64,000 nucleotides of DNA from an uncultured Sphingomonadales bacterium (GCA_903821605.1 CAIJLZ010000013.1:124001-188000); one strand, 5' to 3'. Counted from the stretch's first letter, positions 38,826 to 48,984 are shown. Program-made: numbers and translations. Notes: generated by a model not told the origin, from the sequence alone.

Positions 38826-40046
38826 TTAGTTCCAGCTGGCCATCGCCGATTCAAGATTGACGCGGATCGCCTCGAAGAACTGTTCGGTGGTCATCCACGG
38901 CTGATCCGGACCGATCAGCAAGGCGAGATCCTTGGTCATCGCGCCCTGTTCGACGGTTTCGATGCAGACGCGTTCCAGCGTTTCCGCGAATCGCACCACA
39001 TCGGGCGTGTCATCGAACTTGCCGCGATATTTCAGGCCGCCGGTCCAAGCGAAGATCGACGCAATCGGATTGGTCGAGGTCTGCTTGCCCTGCTGGTGCA
39101 TGCGATAGTGACGGGTGACAGTGCCGTGCGCTGCTTCGGCCTCGATGGTCTTGCCATCCGGGGTCATCAGCACCGACGTCATCAGGCCCAGCGAGCCAAA
39201 GCCCTGTGCCACCTGATCCGACTGCACGTCGCCATCATAATTTTTGCATGCCCAAACGAACTTGCCCGACCATTTCAGGGCCGATGCGACCATGTCGTCG
39301 ATCAGACGGTGTTCATAGGTGATGCCGGCAGCGGCGAACAAATCCTTGAATTCGGCCTGATAAACTTCTTCGAAGATATCCTTGAAGCGGCCGTCATAGG
39401 CCTTGAGGATGGTGTTCTTCGTCGACAGATAGACCGGCCAGCCGCGCGACAGGCCATAGTTCAGCGAGGCGCGGGCAAAGTCGCGGATCGAATCGTCGAG
39501 ATTGTACATGCCCATTGCCACGCCGGATGACGGGTAATTGAACACTTCTTCTTCGATCCGTTCGCCATTTTCGCCTTCCCACACCATCTTCAGCTTGCCG
39601 GCGCTCGGCACGAGGAAGTCGGTGGCGCGATACTGATCGCCAAAAGCGTGACGGCCAACCACGATCGGATCTGTCCAGCCCGGGATCAGCCGGGGGACAT
39701 TCTTGATCACGATCGGTTCGCGGAACACGACGCCGCCCAGAATGTTACGGATCGTGCCGTTCGGCGACTTCCACATCTTCTTAAGGCTGAATTCTTTCAC
39801 CCGGTCTTCATCCGGTGTGATCGTCGCGCATTTAACGCCGACGCCATATTTTTGGATCGCCTTGGCGGAATCCACGGTCACCTGATCATCGGTGGCATCG
39901 CGGTTTTCGATGCTGAGATCATAATAAAGCAGGTCAATGTCCAGATAGGGCTGGACCAGCCGTTCGCGGATCCATTGCCAGATAATCCGGGTCATCTCGT
40001 CGCCATCGATCTCGACGAGGGGAGTTTTTACCTTAATTTTCGCCAT
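38826..40046 (-). CDS. icd: NADP-dependent isocitrate dehydrogenase
   Basis: Icd oxidises isocitrate to 2-oxoglutarate in the TCA cycle, giving NADPH. The 406-residue protein belongs to the eukaryote-like homodimeric subfamily common in alphaproteobacteria: it starts [20 protein letters not shown] and contains the substrate and metal region [20 protein letters not shown]. Length is typical. It is divergent from psd over 151 bases. Confidence 0.96.
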   Translation of the reverse strand: MAKIKVKTPLVEIDGDEMTRIIWQWIRERLVQPYLDIDLLYYDLSIENRDATDDQVTVDSAKAIQKYGVGVKCATITPDEDRVKEFSLKKMWKSPNGTIRNILGGVVFREPIVIKNVPRLIPGWTDPIVVGRHAFGDQYRATDFLVPSAGKLKMVWEGENGERIEEEVFNYPSSGVAMGMYNLDDSIRDFARASLNYGLSRGWPVYLSTKNTILKAYDGRFKDIFEEVYQAEFKDLFAAAGITYEHRLIDDMVASALKWSGKFVWACKNYDGDVQSDQVAQGFGSLGLMTSVLMTPDGKTIEAEAAHGTVTRHYRMHQQGKQTSTNPIASIFAWTGGLKYRGKFDDTPDVVRFAETLERVCIETVEQGAMTKDLALLIGPDQPWMTTEQFFEAIRVNLESAMASWN

Positions 40047-40197
40047 GACGGTCTTTCATCCGGGGAGTTGATAAAATTGCGATTCAAGCCTCTAGGATTG
40101 TCTGGGCCGATGATCAACCGGGCAAATTCATGAAGGCTCGACGTCAACAACAGGGCAACATTGCCACCGCCATGGGTCCGGCGTATGAACTGCCGCC

Positions 40198-40947
40198 ATG
40201 TCGAACCCATCTGCCCCCGACCTTCGCCTCGCCGAAGGCCATGTTGCCAGCGCCAAATGGCGCTTCCCCTCCGTTCATCCAGAAGGCCGCAAATTCGCCC
40301 TGATTGCCGCCGCGATCACGGCGCTGCTCGCGCTGTTTGCGCTTGAAACCCTGGCTTGGCCAATGGCCGGGATCACGCTTTGGGTGTTGGCCTTTTTCCG
40401 CGACCCGGTACGGGTCACGCCGCAGGGCGACCATCTGGTGATTGCCCCGGCGGACGGGCTGATCACCCAGATCGTCACCTGCGCCCCACCGCCCGAATTG
40501 AGCGGCGCCGAAGGGCTTGGTGATGCGGCGATGACGCGAATCTCGATTTTCATGAGCGTGTTTGACGTCCATATCAACCGCACCGCCATCGCGGGCACGG
40601 TGAAGCGCGTGGTCTATATTCCCGGCAAATTCCTCAATGCCGATCTCGACAAGGCCAGCGAGGAAAATGAGCGCCAGCATATTTTGATCGAATCGGCCAA
40701 TGGCACGCGCATCGGTTACACCCAGATTGCGGGCCTTGTAGCCCGCCGGATCGTGCCGTTCATTAAGCCGGGCGATGTGATTGGCGCAGGTCAACGCATC
40801 GGGCTGATCCGCTTCGGTAGCCGTGTTGACGTCTATCTGCCGCAGGGCACCGGGCCGAATGTCGCGATTGGCCAGCGCACCATGGCCGGTGAAACGGTGT
40901 TGGCGCGGCTTGGCGAATGGGCGCCGCCGACCGGGGTCGCGCATTGA
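40198..40947 (+). CDS. psd: phosphatidylserine decarboxylase proenzyme
   Basis: Psd makes phosphatidylethanolamine. The 249-residue proenzyme is inserted in the inner membrane through the hydrophobic stretch at about 33-60 and self-cleaves to a pyruvoyl enzyme; the cleavage site is the Gly-Ser in [13 protein letters not shown]. Conserved [13 protein letters not shown] and DKASEENER are present. Its stop overlaps the pssA start by one base (TGATG), so the two sequential steps are co-expressed. Confidence 0.95.
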   Translation: MSNPSAPDLRLAEGHVASAKWRFPSVHPEGRKFALIAAAITALLALFALETLAWPMAGITLWVLAFFRDPVRVTPQGDHLVIAPADGLITQIVTCAPPPELSGAEGLGDAAMTRISIFMSVFDVHINRTAIAGTVKRVVYIPGKFLNADLDKASEENERQHILIESANGTRIGYTQIAGLVARRIVPFIKPGDVIGAGQRIGLIRFGSRVDVYLPQGTGPNVAIGQRTMAGETVLARLGEWAPPTGVAH

Positions 40948-41750
40948 TGGCCGGTGATGGTGTCCCGTCGTCCGGTCGTCGCTTGGCCGGTTTGCCCCTG
41001 CGATCGGTCCCGGCCAATGCGATTACCGCGGCTGCCCTGTGTTTCGGCCTGACTGGTGTCCGTTTCGCCATTTCCGGTAAATGGGAAATGGCCATGGCCT
41101 GCATCATCGGGGCAGGGGTGTTGGACGGCCTCGACGGTCGGGTCGCCCGGATGCTGAAGGGCGAAAGCCGGTTCGGCGCGGAACTTGATTCGCTGTCGGA
41201 TACGATTGCCTTTGGCGTATCGCCCGCGCTGATCATCTATCTTTGGTCGTTGCAAGAGGTGCCGCGCATCGGCTGGTTCTTTGCGCTTGGCTATGCCGTG
41301 AGCTGTGCCCTGCGTCTTGCGCGTTTCAATGCCGGGATCGACATCAAGGACCAGCCCCATAAATCTGCGGGCTTTCTCACCGGTGTGCCGGCGCCCGCCG
41401 GGGCGGGGTTGATGTTCTGCCCACTCTATATCTGGACGGTCACCGGCGAACCGCTGGCGCGTAATCCTTGGTTGGTGGCGCCATGGGTGTTGCTGGTGTC
41501 GCTGTTGATGATTTCAAATCTGGCGACCTTCAGTTGGAGTTCGCTCCGCCTGCGGCGCGATTTCCGGTTGCCCGCGATTTTGCTGCTCGGGCTGGTTTCG
41601 GGCCTGTTGATCAGCGAGCCTTGGGCGACGCTGCTTGCCATTTCGGTCGCTTATGTCTTGCTGATCCCGTTCAGCGTCCGCGCTTATGCCCGGGTCAGGC
41701 GACGCCGCGCCATGCCGGGCGGCGGGTTGGGCGATATGCCTGCCGCATGA
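40947..41750 (+). CDS. pssA: CDP-diacylglycerol-serine O-phosphatidyltransferase
   Basis: PssA condenses CDP-diacylglycerol with serine to phosphatidylserine, the substrate of Psd. The 267-residue multi-pass protein has the CDP-alcohol phosphotransferase signature DGLDGRVARMLKGESRFGAELDSL read in pieces as DGLDGRVAR and FGAELDSLSD, and about eight membrane helices. ATG 40947 is coupled to psd. Its last 56 bases overlap a minus-strand small gene. Confidence 0.95.
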   Translation: MAGDGVPSSGRRLAGLPLRSVPANAITAAALCFGLTGVRFAISGKWEMAMACIIGAGVLDGLDGRVARMLKGESRFGAELDSLSDTIAFGVSPALIIYLWSLQEVPRIGWFFALGYAVSCALRLARFNAGIDIKDQPHKSAGFLTGVPAPAGAGLMFCPLYIWTVTGEPLARNPWLVAPWVLLVSLLMISNLATFSWSSLRLRRDFRLPAILLLGLVSGLLISEPWATLLAISVAYVLLIPFSVRAYARVRRRRAMPGGGLGDMPAA

Positions 41751-41934
41751 TCCCTTCTGTCCGCACCGTAATGGTGCGGGCAGTACGGCCATCTCCGCGC
41801 AGGGCAGGGATCGGGCCTGCTGCCGGACCAAAGACGCGGGGCCATGCCAAGGCCAGTTCGCCCACAATCACACCGATGGCGAGTCCAAGGGACAGCACAG
41901 CGGCCAGCATCGAGAACAGGTGCATGATGGTCAT
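41695..41934 (-). CDS. small single-pass membrane protein, possible SOS-induced gene
   Basis: A 79-codon frame starts at ATG 41934. The product has a strongly hydrophobic N-terminal helix (about 5-28, including LFSMLAAVLSLGLAIGVIVG), then a Pro/Gly stretch and a basic C-terminal tail. No family is recognised. Its 3' end overlaps the end of pssA by 56 bases on the other strand. A consensus-quality promoter for it lies at 41988-42016 with a LexA-type direct repeat inside. By analogy with Caulobacter SidA, a short membrane SOS division inhibitor, a role in stopping division after DNA damage is possible, but that is inference from promoter and topology only. Confidence 0.55.
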   Translation of the reverse strand: MTIMHLFSMLAAVLSLGLAIGVIVGELALAWPRVFGPAAGPIPALRGDGRTARTITVRTEGIMRQAYRPTRRPAWRGVA

Positions 41935-41987
41935 CTTCCGAAACCCCTTTGGTGGCGGGTCTGCTACGACCCCCTTTTGTTCCTCCC

Positions 41988-42016
41988 CATATGTTCTTTC
42001 AATGTTCCAATGTCAA
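41988..42016 (-). promoter_or_regulatory. promoter with LexA box for the small membrane gene
   Basis: On the minus strand a -35 TTGACA (42016-42011) is separated by 17 bases from a -10 CATATG (41993-41988). GAACATTGAAAGAAC (42007-41993), an exact GAAC-N7-GAAC repeat as used by alphaproteobacterial LexA, fills most of the spacer, the typical repressor position. Confidence 0.6.
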
Positions 42017-42034
42017 GAACAAAAAGTGATCGAC

Positions 42035-42063
42035 TTGACTTGCAGCCTGATTCGCGGCTAGGG
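42035..42063 (+). promoter_or_regulatory. probable rpsB promoter
   Basis: TTGACT at 42035-42040 is followed after 17 bases by CTAGGG, a poor -10. It would give a leader of about 90 bases before rpsB. Confidence 0.35.
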
Positions 42064-42158
42064 GCCCGGCATTCCACATGCGGGGCGCACATACCGGTGC
42101 GTGGGGGGCAACCCCTTCGTTCTTGTCCCGCAGAGGTACAACCGGAAGGAGAAATACC

Positions 42159-42914
42159 ATGGCGGCTCCCGTCGTGACCATTCAGCAGTTGATCGAAGTT
42201 GGTGCCCATTTCGGCCACCAGACCCACCGTTGGAACCCGAAGATGAAGCCTTACATCTTCGGTGAACGCAATGGCGTGCACATCCTTGACCTGTCGCAGA
42301 GCGTGCCGCTGTTCGCCCGCGCCCTCGACTTTGTGTCGCAGTCGGTTGCCCGTGGCGGCAAGGTGCTGTTCGTCGGCACCAAGCGCCAGGCCCAAGGCCC
42401 GATCGCCGAAGCCGCTCGCGCTTCTGGCCAGCATTTCGTGAACCACCGTTGGCTCGGCGGCATGCTGACCAACTGGAAGACGATCTCGGGTTCGATCAAG
42501 CGTCTCAAGCAGATGGAAGAGCAGCTTTCGGGCAGCACCCATGGCCTGACCAAGAAGGAAATCCTTCAGCTCACCCGTGAGCGTGACAAGCTGGAACTGT
42601 CGCTCGGCGGCATCCGCGACATGGGCGGCATCCCGGACGTGATGTTCGTGATCGACGCCAACAAGGAAGAGCTGGCGATCAAGGAAGCCAACGTTCTCGG
42701 CATTCCGGTCGTCGCGATTGTCGATTCGAACGTGAGCCCGGACGGCATTGCCTTCCCGGTTCCCGCCAATGACGACGCGGCCCGCGCCATCAAGCTGTAT
42801 TGCGATGCCCTTGCTGCTGCCGCCACGCGTGGTGACCAGGGCGGCCGCGCTGCCCGTGGTGAAGACCTCGGCGCGCTGCTGGAGCCGATCGCAGAAGAAA
42901 CGCTGTCGGCCTGA
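42159..42914 (+). CDS. rpsB: 30S ribosomal protein S2
   Basis: S2 is a surface protein of the small ribosomal subunit. The 251-residue protein starts [20 protein letters not shown] and contains [16 protein letters not shown], the helical-hairpin region around [10 protein letters not shown], and [16 protein letters not shown] lies 6-7 bases upstream of ATG 42159. It is the first gene of the rpsB-tsf-pyrH-frr run. Confidence 0.98.
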   Translation: MAAPVVTIQQLIEVGAHFGHQTHRWNPKMKPYIFGERNGVHILDLSQSVPLFARALDFVSQSVARGGKVLFVGTKRQAQGPIAEAARASGQHFVNHRWLGGMLTNWKTISGSIKRLKQMEEQLSGSTHGLTKKEILQLTRERDKLELSLGGIRDMGGIPDVMFVIDANKEELAIKEANVLGIPVVAIVDSNVSPDGIAFPVPANDDAARAIKLYCDALAAAATRGDQGGRAARGEDLGALLEPIAEETLSA

Positions 42915-42927
42915 TTTTCGGGTCATG

Positions 42928-42988
42928 CGCCGGTCACAACCGGCGTTCAGTGAACGCATATAGAGGTGCCCCGGCTCATGGCCGGGGC
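42928..42988 (+). repeat. three dyads in the rpsB-tsf spacer
   Basis: CGCCGGT/ACCGGCG (42928-42945), the palindrome GTTCAGTGAAC (42945-42955) and GCCCCGGC/GCCGGGGC (42968-42988) follow each other in 61 bases. None has a long T tract. They may be attenuator or processing hairpins controlling the tsf to rpsB ratio. Confidence 0.45.
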
Positions 42989-43016
42989 CCTTTGTCATCA
43001 TGAAGGGATGAAAGAC

Positions 43017-43940
43017 ATGGCAGAAATTACGGCTGCTGCGGTGAAGGAACTCCGCGAACGTACCGGCGCAGGCATGATGGACTGCAAAAAGGCGCTGGCC
43101 GAAAACAATGGCGACATGGAAGTCGCGGTTGATTGGCTGCGTACCAAGGGCCTCGCCGCCGCCGCCAAAAAGGCTGGTCGTGTGGCTGCCGAAGGCCTGG
43201 TCGGCGTTGCTGTTGCTGGCAATAAGGGCGCTGCGGTCGAAGTGAATTCGGAAACCGATTTCGTCGCCAAGAACGACCAGTTCCAGGCATTTGTGCGCGC
43301 CGTGACCGAAATCGCGCTCGGCACCGACGGCAGCGTTGAAGCACTCGCCTCTGCCGCTTACCCGACCGGTGGCACCGTGCAGGAAGCCCTGACCGCCAAC
43401 ATCGCGACCATTGGTGAAAACCAGTCGCTGCGTCGCGGTGCGGTGCTTGAAGTGTCGCAGGGCGCGGTTGTGTCTTATGTCCACAACGCCGCTGCCGCCA
43501 ATCTTGGCAAGATCGGCGTGCTGGTCGCGCTCGAAAGTGCCGCCCCGGCGGATGCGCTGAACGCGCTGGGCAAGCAGCTTGCGATGCACATCGCCGCCGC
43601 CAGCCCGTTGGCGCTTGATGAGTCGGGCCTTGATCAGGACCTGCTGGCCCGTGAACGCGCGATTGCCGAGGAAAAGGCCGCCGTGTCCGGCAAGCCCGCC
43701 GAAATCGTTGCCAAGATGGTTGATGGCGCCATGGCGAAGTTCGCCAAGGAAAACGCCTTGGTCAGCCAGTTGTTCGTCATGGACAACAAGACCAAGATTT
43801 CGGACGTCGTCGCGCAGGCTGGCAAGGAAGCCGGCAGCCCGATCACGCTGAAGGCCTATGTCCGCTTCCAACTGGGCGAAGGCATCGAAAAGCAGGAAAG
43901 CGATTTCGCAGCGGAAGTTGCGGCTGCCGCTGGCATCTGA
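43017..43940 (+). CDS. tsf: translation elongation factor Ts
   Basis: EF-Ts exchanges GDP for GTP on EF-Tu. The 307-residue protein starts [19 protein letters not shown], with the EF-Tu-contacting TDFVAKN motif after the N-terminal UBA-like domain (1-55), and the usual duplicated core. ATG 43017 is preferred, with AAGGG upstream; an ATG 9 bases earlier is inside the ribosome-site region. Confidence 0.97.
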   Translation: MAEITAAAVKELRERTGAGMMDCKKALAENNGDMEVAVDWLRTKGLAAAAKKAGRVAAEGLVGVAVAGNKGAAVEVNSETDFVAKNDQFQAFVRAVTEIALGTDGSVEALASAAYPTGGTVQEALTANIATIGENQSLRRGAVLEVSQGAVVSYVHNAAAANLGKIGVLVALESAAPADALNALGKQLAMHIAAASPLALDESGLDQDLLARERAIAEEKAAVSGKPAEIVAKMVDGAMAKFAKENALVSQLFVMDNKTKISDVVAQAGKEAGSPITLKAYVRFQLGEGIEKQESDFAAEVAAAAGI

Positions 43941-43962
43941 TTTTTCGCTATAATGCTTGGCA

Positions 43963-44003
43963 GGGCGGTGCGGGTCGACTAGGGTCCGCGCCGCCCTTGC
44001 TTT
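43963..44003 (+). terminator. hairpin between tsf and pyrH
   Basis: GGGCGGTGCGG pairs with CCGCGCCGCCC (one G-U) around a 13-base loop and is followed by TTGCTTTAT, 23 bases after the tsf stop. TATAAT at 43949-43954 could be a -10 for pyrH and later genes, though no good -35 is visible. Confidence 0.55.
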
Positions 44004-44024
44004 ATCTAAAACAGACGGATTCTC

Positions 44025-44750
44025 ATGACGCGACCCCGCTTTCACCGCATCCTTTTGAAGCTGTCCGGCGAAGTGCTGATGGGCGATGGACAGTTCGGGA
44101 TTGACCCCGCAACCGTTGCCCGCATGGCGCTGGAAGTGAAGGCGGCACGCGACGCCGGGCACGAGGTTTGCTTGGTCGTCGGTGGCGGTAACATCTTCCG
44201 GGGGCTGGCCGGTGCTGCCAAGGGCTTTGAACGCTCGTCCGCCGATTATATGGGGATGCTGGCGACCGTGATGAACGCGCTCGCCATGCAGAATGCGCTT
44301 GAACAAATCGGCGTCGATACCCGCGTGCTGTCGGCCATTCCGATGGCGACGGTGTGCGAGCCCTATATCCGCCGCCGCGCGGTGCGCCATATGGAAAAGG
44401 GCCGGATCGTGATCTTCGCGGCGGGCACCGGCAATCCATTCTTCACCACCGATACCGCTGCCGCGCTGCGGGCAGCGGAAATGGGCTGCGATGCGCTGTT
44501 CAAGGGGACGAGCGTCGACGGTGTTTATGACGCCGACCCCAAAAAGAGCCCGACCGCCAAGCGGTATGAGAGCCTTGGTTTCAACCGCGTCCTTGCCGAT
44601 GACCTGAAGGTCATGGACGCGAGCGCCGTGGCCTTGTGCCGCGATAACAACATCCCGATCGTGGTGTTCTCGATCCGTGAGCAGGGCAATCTTGCCCGCG
44701 TGCTGGCGGGTGAGGGAACGGCCACCATCGTCCAGACACAGGAGGACTGA
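44025..44750 (+). CDS. pyrH: UMP kinase
   Basis: PyrH phosphorylates UMP to UDP. The 241-residue hexameric bacterial kinase starts [20 protein letters not shown], with the ATP-site [16 protein letters not shown], the regulatory [17 protein letters not shown] in part ([10 protein letters not shown]) and [15 protein letters not shown]. It stands 85 bases after tsf and 2 bases before frr. Confidence 0.97.
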   Translation: MTRPRFHRILLKLSGEVLMGDGQFGIDPATVARMALEVKAARDAGHEVCLVVGGGNIFRGLAGAAKGFERSSADYMGMLATVMNALAMQNALEQIGVDTRVLSAIPMATVCEPYIRRRAVRHMEKGRIVIFAAGTGNPFFTTDTAAALRAAEMGCDALFKGTSVDGVYDADPKKSPTAKRYESLGFNRVLADDLKVMDASAVALCRDNNIPIVVFSIREQGNLARVLAGEGTATIVQTQED

Positions 44751-44752
44751 TC

Positions 44753-45310
44753 ATGGCCCAATATGAAAAGGCTGATCTCGAACGCCGCATGAAGGGCGCT
44801 GTCGAAAATCTGAAGCACGATCTGAACGGCTTGCGCACCGGTCGTGCCAACACCGCGCTGCTCGATCCGATTCAGGTCGAAGTCTATGGCGCGATGATGC
44901 CGCTCAATCAGGTGGCAACCGTTTCTGCGCCCGAACCGCGCATGTTGTCGGTGCAGGTCTGGGACCGCACCAACATGACCCCGGTGGAAAAGGCGATCCG
45001 CAATGCTGGTCTGGGTATCAACCCGATCACCGATGGCCAGAATATCCGTCTGCCGATCCCGGACATGACCGAGGAACGCCGCAAGGAACTCGCCAAGCTT
45101 GCCAGCCAATATGCCGAAAAGGCCCGCATTGCGGTCCGCAACGTGCGTCGCGACGGCATGGATATGCTGAAGGCCGACGAAAAGAAGAGCGAGATCAGCG
45201 AAGACGAGCGCAAGCGGCATGAGACCGAGGTCCAGAAGTTGACCGACGCGATCATCGCTGAGATCGATGTCGCCGTGGCCGCCAAGGAGAAGGAAATCCT
45301 CGGCAAGTGA
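44753..45310 (+). CDS. frr: ribosome recycling factor
   Basis: Frr with EF-G splits terminated ribosomes. The 185-residue protein has the family's three-helix-bundle sequence: [19 protein letters not shown], the hinge ending VEVYG, and [10 protein letters not shown]. The stop overlaps the uppS GTG start by 4 bases. Confidence 0.97.
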   Translation: MAQYEKADLERRMKGAVENLKHDLNGLRTGRANTALLDPIQVEVYGAMMPLNQVATVSAPEPRMLSVQVWDRTNMTPVEKAIRNAGLGINPITDGQNIRLPIPDMTEERRKELAKLASQYAEKARIAVRNVRRDGMDMLKADEKKSEISEDERKRHETEVQKLTDAIIAEIDVAVAAKEKEILGK

Positions 45311-46029
45311 GTGCGTCCAGCCCCGGCCCCGTGGCGCTACCGCGCCATGTTGCGATCATCATGGATGGCAATGGCCGCTGGGCAAAGCAGCGGGGCCTGC
45401 CGCGTATTGCCGGGCATAAGCAGGGCGTTGAAGCCGTGCGCCGCGCGGTTGATGCCGCCGGAGCGCTTGGGATTGAGGCGCTGACGCTCTATGCCTTTTC
45501 GACCGAGAATTGGCGCAGGCCGGAAGAGGAGGTCACCGACCTGCTCGGCCTGTTGCGGCTCTTCATCGTCCGGGAACTGGATGCGCTCCACAAAGCAGGG
45601 GTGCGGATCAGGGTCTTAGGTGAACTCGATCGTTTCCCGAAGGATATCATTACCGAAATCGACAAGGCGGTGGCCCGGACAGCCGATAATCGCAAGATGA
45701 CGTTGGCGATTGCGCTGGGCTATGGCTCGCGGGCCGAAATTGCGGCGGCGGCCCGCACCCTTGCGGCTCGCGCGGCGCGGGGCGAACTTGACCCGGCTCA
45801 GATTGACGAGGCGATGATCGAGCGCGAGCTTTACACCCATGACATGCCGCCGCTTGATCTGCTGATCCGCACCTCGGGCGAGGTGCGCTTGTCGAATTTC
45901 CTGCTGTGGCAGGCCGCTTATGCCGAAATGATCTTCATCGATCAGCTCTGGCCCGATTTTGATCAAGCGACGCTGTCGGCGTGTCTGGATGAATTTGCCC
46001 GGCGGGAACGCCGTTATGGGGGCCTGTGA
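45307..46029 (+). CDS. uppS: undecaprenyl diphosphate synthase (cis-prenyltransferase)
   Basis: UppS makes the C55 lipid carrier for cell-wall synthesis. The 240-residue protein starts at GTG 45307 with [20 protein letters not shown]; the catalytic Asp is in [13 protein letters not shown], and [13 protein letters not shown] and [13 protein letters not shown] bind the substrates. It is coupled to frr on one side and cdsA on the other. Confidence 0.96.
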   Translation: MSASSPGPVALPRHVAIIMDGNGRWAKQRGLPRIAGHKQGVEAVRRAVDAAGALGIEALTLYAFSTENWRRPEEEVTDLLGLLRLFIVRELDALHKAGVRIRVLGELDRFPKDIITEIDKAVARTADNRKMTLAIALGYGSRAEIAAAARTLAARAARGELDPAQIDEAMIERELYTHDMPPLDLLIRTSGEVRLSNFLLWQAAYAEMIFIDQLWPDFDQATLSACLDEFARRERRYGGL

Positions 46030-46694
46030 TGGCGATCAGCAAGAATCTGCGTGACCGCATCCTGACGGGTATCGTGCTGGGGGCGGTTGCCGTCGGCGAC
46101 ATTATTTATGGCGGCGTCGCCTTCGAGATGCTGGTCGTGGTGGTGAGCGCGATCATGTTGGTCGAATGGGTCAATATCGCGCGCGCGATTGTGCGTCGCC
46201 ATGGCCTGCCGGTGCCGGTCTTGGGCCTGCTTGGGTCGCTTGGCGCGATCTATTGCGGCATGACGCTGGCGGCGCTGTTGATCATCCGTGGTGCGGAACA
46301 TGGGCTGGCGCTGTCGCTCTGGACGCTGGCTATTGTGGTGGCGACCGATGTTGGTGCCTATTTCGCCGGGCGCGCCATTGGTGGCCCGAAGTTGGCGCCC
46401 CGGATCAGCCCCAACAAGACATGGGCTGGGCTGGTTGGCGGCATGGTGCTGGCCGCGCTGGCCGGCATGCTGGTGGCAGGGCAGGGCGGGCTTGACCTCG
46501 CCTTCGCTTGGGCTGGTGCCGGTCTGGCGGTGGTGGCGCAGCTTGGCGACCTGTTCGAAAGCTGGATGAAGCGCCTTGCGGGCGTCAAGGACAGCGGTCG
46601 GCTCATTCCCGGCCATGGTGGGGTGTGGGACCGGATTGATGGGCTGGTGCCGGTTGCCTGGGTCGTGGCCGCGCTGGTGCTGCTCAGCCGATGA
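46029..46694 (+). CDS. cdsA: phosphatidate cytidylyltransferase
   Basis: CdsA makes CDP-diacylglycerol, the substrate of PssA in this window. The 221-residue protein has several membrane helices and the C-terminal signature GDLFESWMKRLAGVKDSG followed by PGHGGVWDRIDGL. It is shorter than the 260-285 residues common elsewhere, mainly at the N-terminus, but the catalytic end is intact. ATG 46029 directly follows an in-frame GTG. Confidence 0.92.
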   Translation: MAISKNLRDRILTGIVLGAVAVGDIIYGGVAFEMLVVVVSAIMLVEWVNIARAIVRRHGLPVPVLGLLGSLGAIYCGMTLAALLIIRGAEHGLALSLWTLAIVVATDVGAYFAGRAIGGPKLAPRISPNKTWAGLVGGMVLAALAGMLVAGQGGLDLAFAWAGAGLAVVAQLGDLFESWMKRLAGVKDSGRLIPGHGGVWDRIDGLVPVAWVVAALVLLSR

Positions 46695-47851
46695 CCCGTT
46701 CCGTCTCTATTCTGGGCGCGACCGGATCCATCGGCACATCAACCCTTGATTTGGTGGAGCGTGCGCCGGACAAGTTCCGCGTCGCCGCGCTTACCGCGCA
46801 TCGCGATGTGCGGGGGCTGGCTTCTGCCGCGCTGCGGACCCGCGCCGAACTCGCGGTGATCGGCGATGAAAGTTGTTATGCCGAGTTAAAGGCGCTGCTG
46901 ACCGGATCAGGTATCACGGTTGCGGCCGGTGCGCAGGCGGTGGCCGATGCGGCGGCGCATCCCGCCGACTGGACCATGGCGGCGATTGTGGGGGCAGCGG
47001 GCTTGGCGCCGGTGATGGCGGTGGCACGGCGCGGCGGCCTATTGGCGCTGGCCAATAAGGAGGCGCTGGTCTGCGCGGGGGAGGTCGTGCTGGCGGCGGT
47101 CAAGGCGCATGGCGCGACGCTGCTGCCGGTCGATTCCGAGCATAATGCGATTTTTCAATGTTTCGAACATGATCAGGTCGACGGCATCAGCCGCATCATC
47201 CTGACCGCTTCGGGCGGCCCCTTTCGGGGGCGGAGCCGCGCCGAGATGGCTGCGGTGACGCCAGAAGAAGCGGTGCGCCACCCCAATTGGTCGATGGGCG
47301 CGAAGATTTCGGTCGATAGTGCAACCTTGATGAACAAGGGGCTTGAGCTGATCGAGGCGCAACATATTTTCAGCCTGCCACCCGAAAAGTTCGAGGTGAT
47401 CGTCCACCCGCAATCGGTGATCCATTCGATGGTGGAATATATCGATGGGTCGGTATTGGCCCAGATGGGCTCGCCCGACATGCGCATCCCGATTGGCTAT
47501 TGCCTTGGCTGGCCCGCGCGGATGGCAACCCCGGCGGAACGGCTAAACCTTGCGCGGGTCGCCCGGCTTGATTTTCTGGAGCCGGATCTCGACGCATTCC
47601 CCGCCTTGGCGCTGGCGATGGTGGCGATGAAAGAGGGCGGGGCGCGGCCAGCGATCCTGAATGCGGCCAATGAAATTGCGGTGGCAGCATTTCTGGAACG
47701 CCGCATCGGATTTCTCGCGATTGCCGAGATTGTCGCGGACGTGCTTGGTCGCTATGCTCCGGCTCGACCCGAGACACTCGATGATGTCTTCGCCATTGAT
47801 GCGGAGGCGCGCCGGCTTGCGACGGAAACGGTGGAGGCCATAACCGCGTGA
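46691..47851 (+). CDS. dxr: 1-deoxy-D-xylulose 5-phosphate reductoisomerase
   Basis: Dxr commits DXP to the MEP isoprenoid route, feeding UppS. The 386-residue protein has the NADPH fold at LGATGSIGTSTLD, the metal residues in PVDSEHNAIFQCFE and SAKTLMNKG-like SATLMNKGLELIEA, and the flexible-loop ILTASGGPFRG. It overlaps cdsA and rseP by 4 bases each. Confidence 0.97.
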   Translation: MTRSVSILGATGSIGTSTLDLVERAPDKFRVAALTAHRDVRGLASAALRTRAELAVIGDESCYAELKALLTGSGITVAAGAQAVADAAAHPADWTMAAIVGAAGLAPVMAVARRGGLLALANKEALVCAGEVVLAAVKAHGATLLPVDSEHNAIFQCFEHDQVDGISRIILTASGGPFRGRSRAEMAAVTPEEAVRHPNWSMGAKISVDSATLMNKGLELIEAQHIFSLPPEKFEVIVHPQSVIHSMVEYIDGSVLAQMGSPDMRIPIGYCLGWPARMATPAERLNLARVARLDFLEPDLDAFPALALAMVAMKEGGARPAILNAANEIAVAAFLERRIGFLAIAEIVADVLGRYAPARPETLDDVFAIDAEARRLATETVEAITA

Positions 47852-48984
47852 TCAGTTCCAGTCCCGGGCTATTGTTTACGTTGGCAAGTTTTGCTTTTGT
47901 CATCGGCCTACTCGTGTTCGTGCACGAGATGGGCCATTATCTTGCCGCGCGCTGGTTCGGGGTCAAGGCCGATGTCTTCTCCATTGGTTTCGGGCGCGAG
48001 ATGATCGGCTGGACCGATCGTCAGGGCACACGTTGGAAAGTCGCATGGCTACCACTCGGCGGTTATGTGCGCTTTGCCGGCGATATGAACGCCGCGAGCG
48101 AGCCGACGCCGGCATGGCTGGCGATGCCGCCTGCGGAACGCAACCGCACCTTCCAGTGCAAGCCATTGTGGCAGCGCGCGATCATCGTTGCGGCTGGGCC
48201 GTTGATCAATTTCGGTTTTGCGATCCTGATCTACATGGGCTTTTTCATGGCCTATGGTCAGCCGATGACGCCACCGGTTGCGGGGCTGGTCATGCCCGGC
48301 TCGCCTGCGGCCATGGCGGGCATCAAGGTCAATGACCGGCTATTGTCCGTCGACGACATCGCGGTCGCTCGGTTCGAGGATATTGCCCGGATCGTGCAGG
48401 TGCGCGCCGGCGAGGCGTTGCCGATCACGCTGCGGCGTGGTGACGAACTGCTGAGCCTGACCGTAACCCCGGCGGATGATCCCCAACGCGACCGCTTTGG
48501 CAATGTCTTTCACATTGGCCGTATTGGCATTGGTCAGACCTCGCCGATCTGGCAGCCGGTGCCATGGTATCGCCTGCCGGATGTCGCCACCCGCGAGGTG
48601 GGACATACGCTGGGCTCGATGGTCGATGCGATCGGCCAGATCATGACCGGGCGGCGATCGATCAAGGAAATGGGCGGGCCGCTCAAAATCGCGCAATATT
48701 CTGGCCAACAGGCCGCGCGGGGCTTTGAGAGCCTGATAATGTTTGTGGCATTGATCTCGATTAATCTCGGATTCATCAACCTGTTGCCAGTCCCTATGCT
48801 TGATGGCGGCCATCTGTTGCTTTACGCCGCAGAGGCCGTGATCCGGCGGCCAATCCCCCCCAAGGTTCAGGAACGGGCCTTTCGGACGGGATTTGCCCTG
48901 TTGATGGGACTGATGGTGTTCGTGACGTTGCTTGACCTTGGCAGTTTCGGTCTTTGGGATCGGATTAGCGGCTTGATCGGCTGA
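47848..48984 (+). CDS. rseP: RIP metalloprotease RseP
   Basis: RseP is a site-2 intramembrane protease that cleaves anti-sigma factors and signal peptides. The 378-residue protein has the zinc motif in FVHEMGHYLAARW (HEMGH) within the first membrane helix, one visible PDZ domain (about 135-215) and the second active-site segment LLPVPMLDGGHLL. The start is GTG 47848. Escherichia coli has two PDZ domains; a single one is common in alphaproteobacteria. Confidence 0.95.
   Translation: MISSSPGLLFTLASFAFVIGLLVFVHEMGHYLAARWFGVKADVFSIGFGREMIGWTDRQGTRWKVAWLPLGGYVRFAGDMNAASEPTPAWLAMPPAERNRTFQCKPLWQRAIIVAAGPLINFGFAILIYMGFFMAYGQPMTPPVAGLVMPGSPAAMAGIKVNDRLLSVDDIAVARFEDIARIVQVRAGEALPITLRRGDELLSLTVTPADDPQRDRFGNVFHIGRIGIGQTSPIWQPVPWYRLPDVATREVGHTLGSMVDAIGQIMTGRRSIKEMGGPLKIAQYSGQQAARGFESLIMFVALISINLGFINLLPVPMLDGGHLLLYAAEAVIRRPIPPKVQERAFRTGFALLMGLMVFVTLLDLGSFGLWDRISGLIG

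Noticed and set aside
41964-44390. 808-codon open frame on the minus strand opposite rpsB, tsf and pyrH
   Set aside because: Antisense to three certain genes; long antisense frames arise from codon bias in GC-rich genomes. No recognisable domain.
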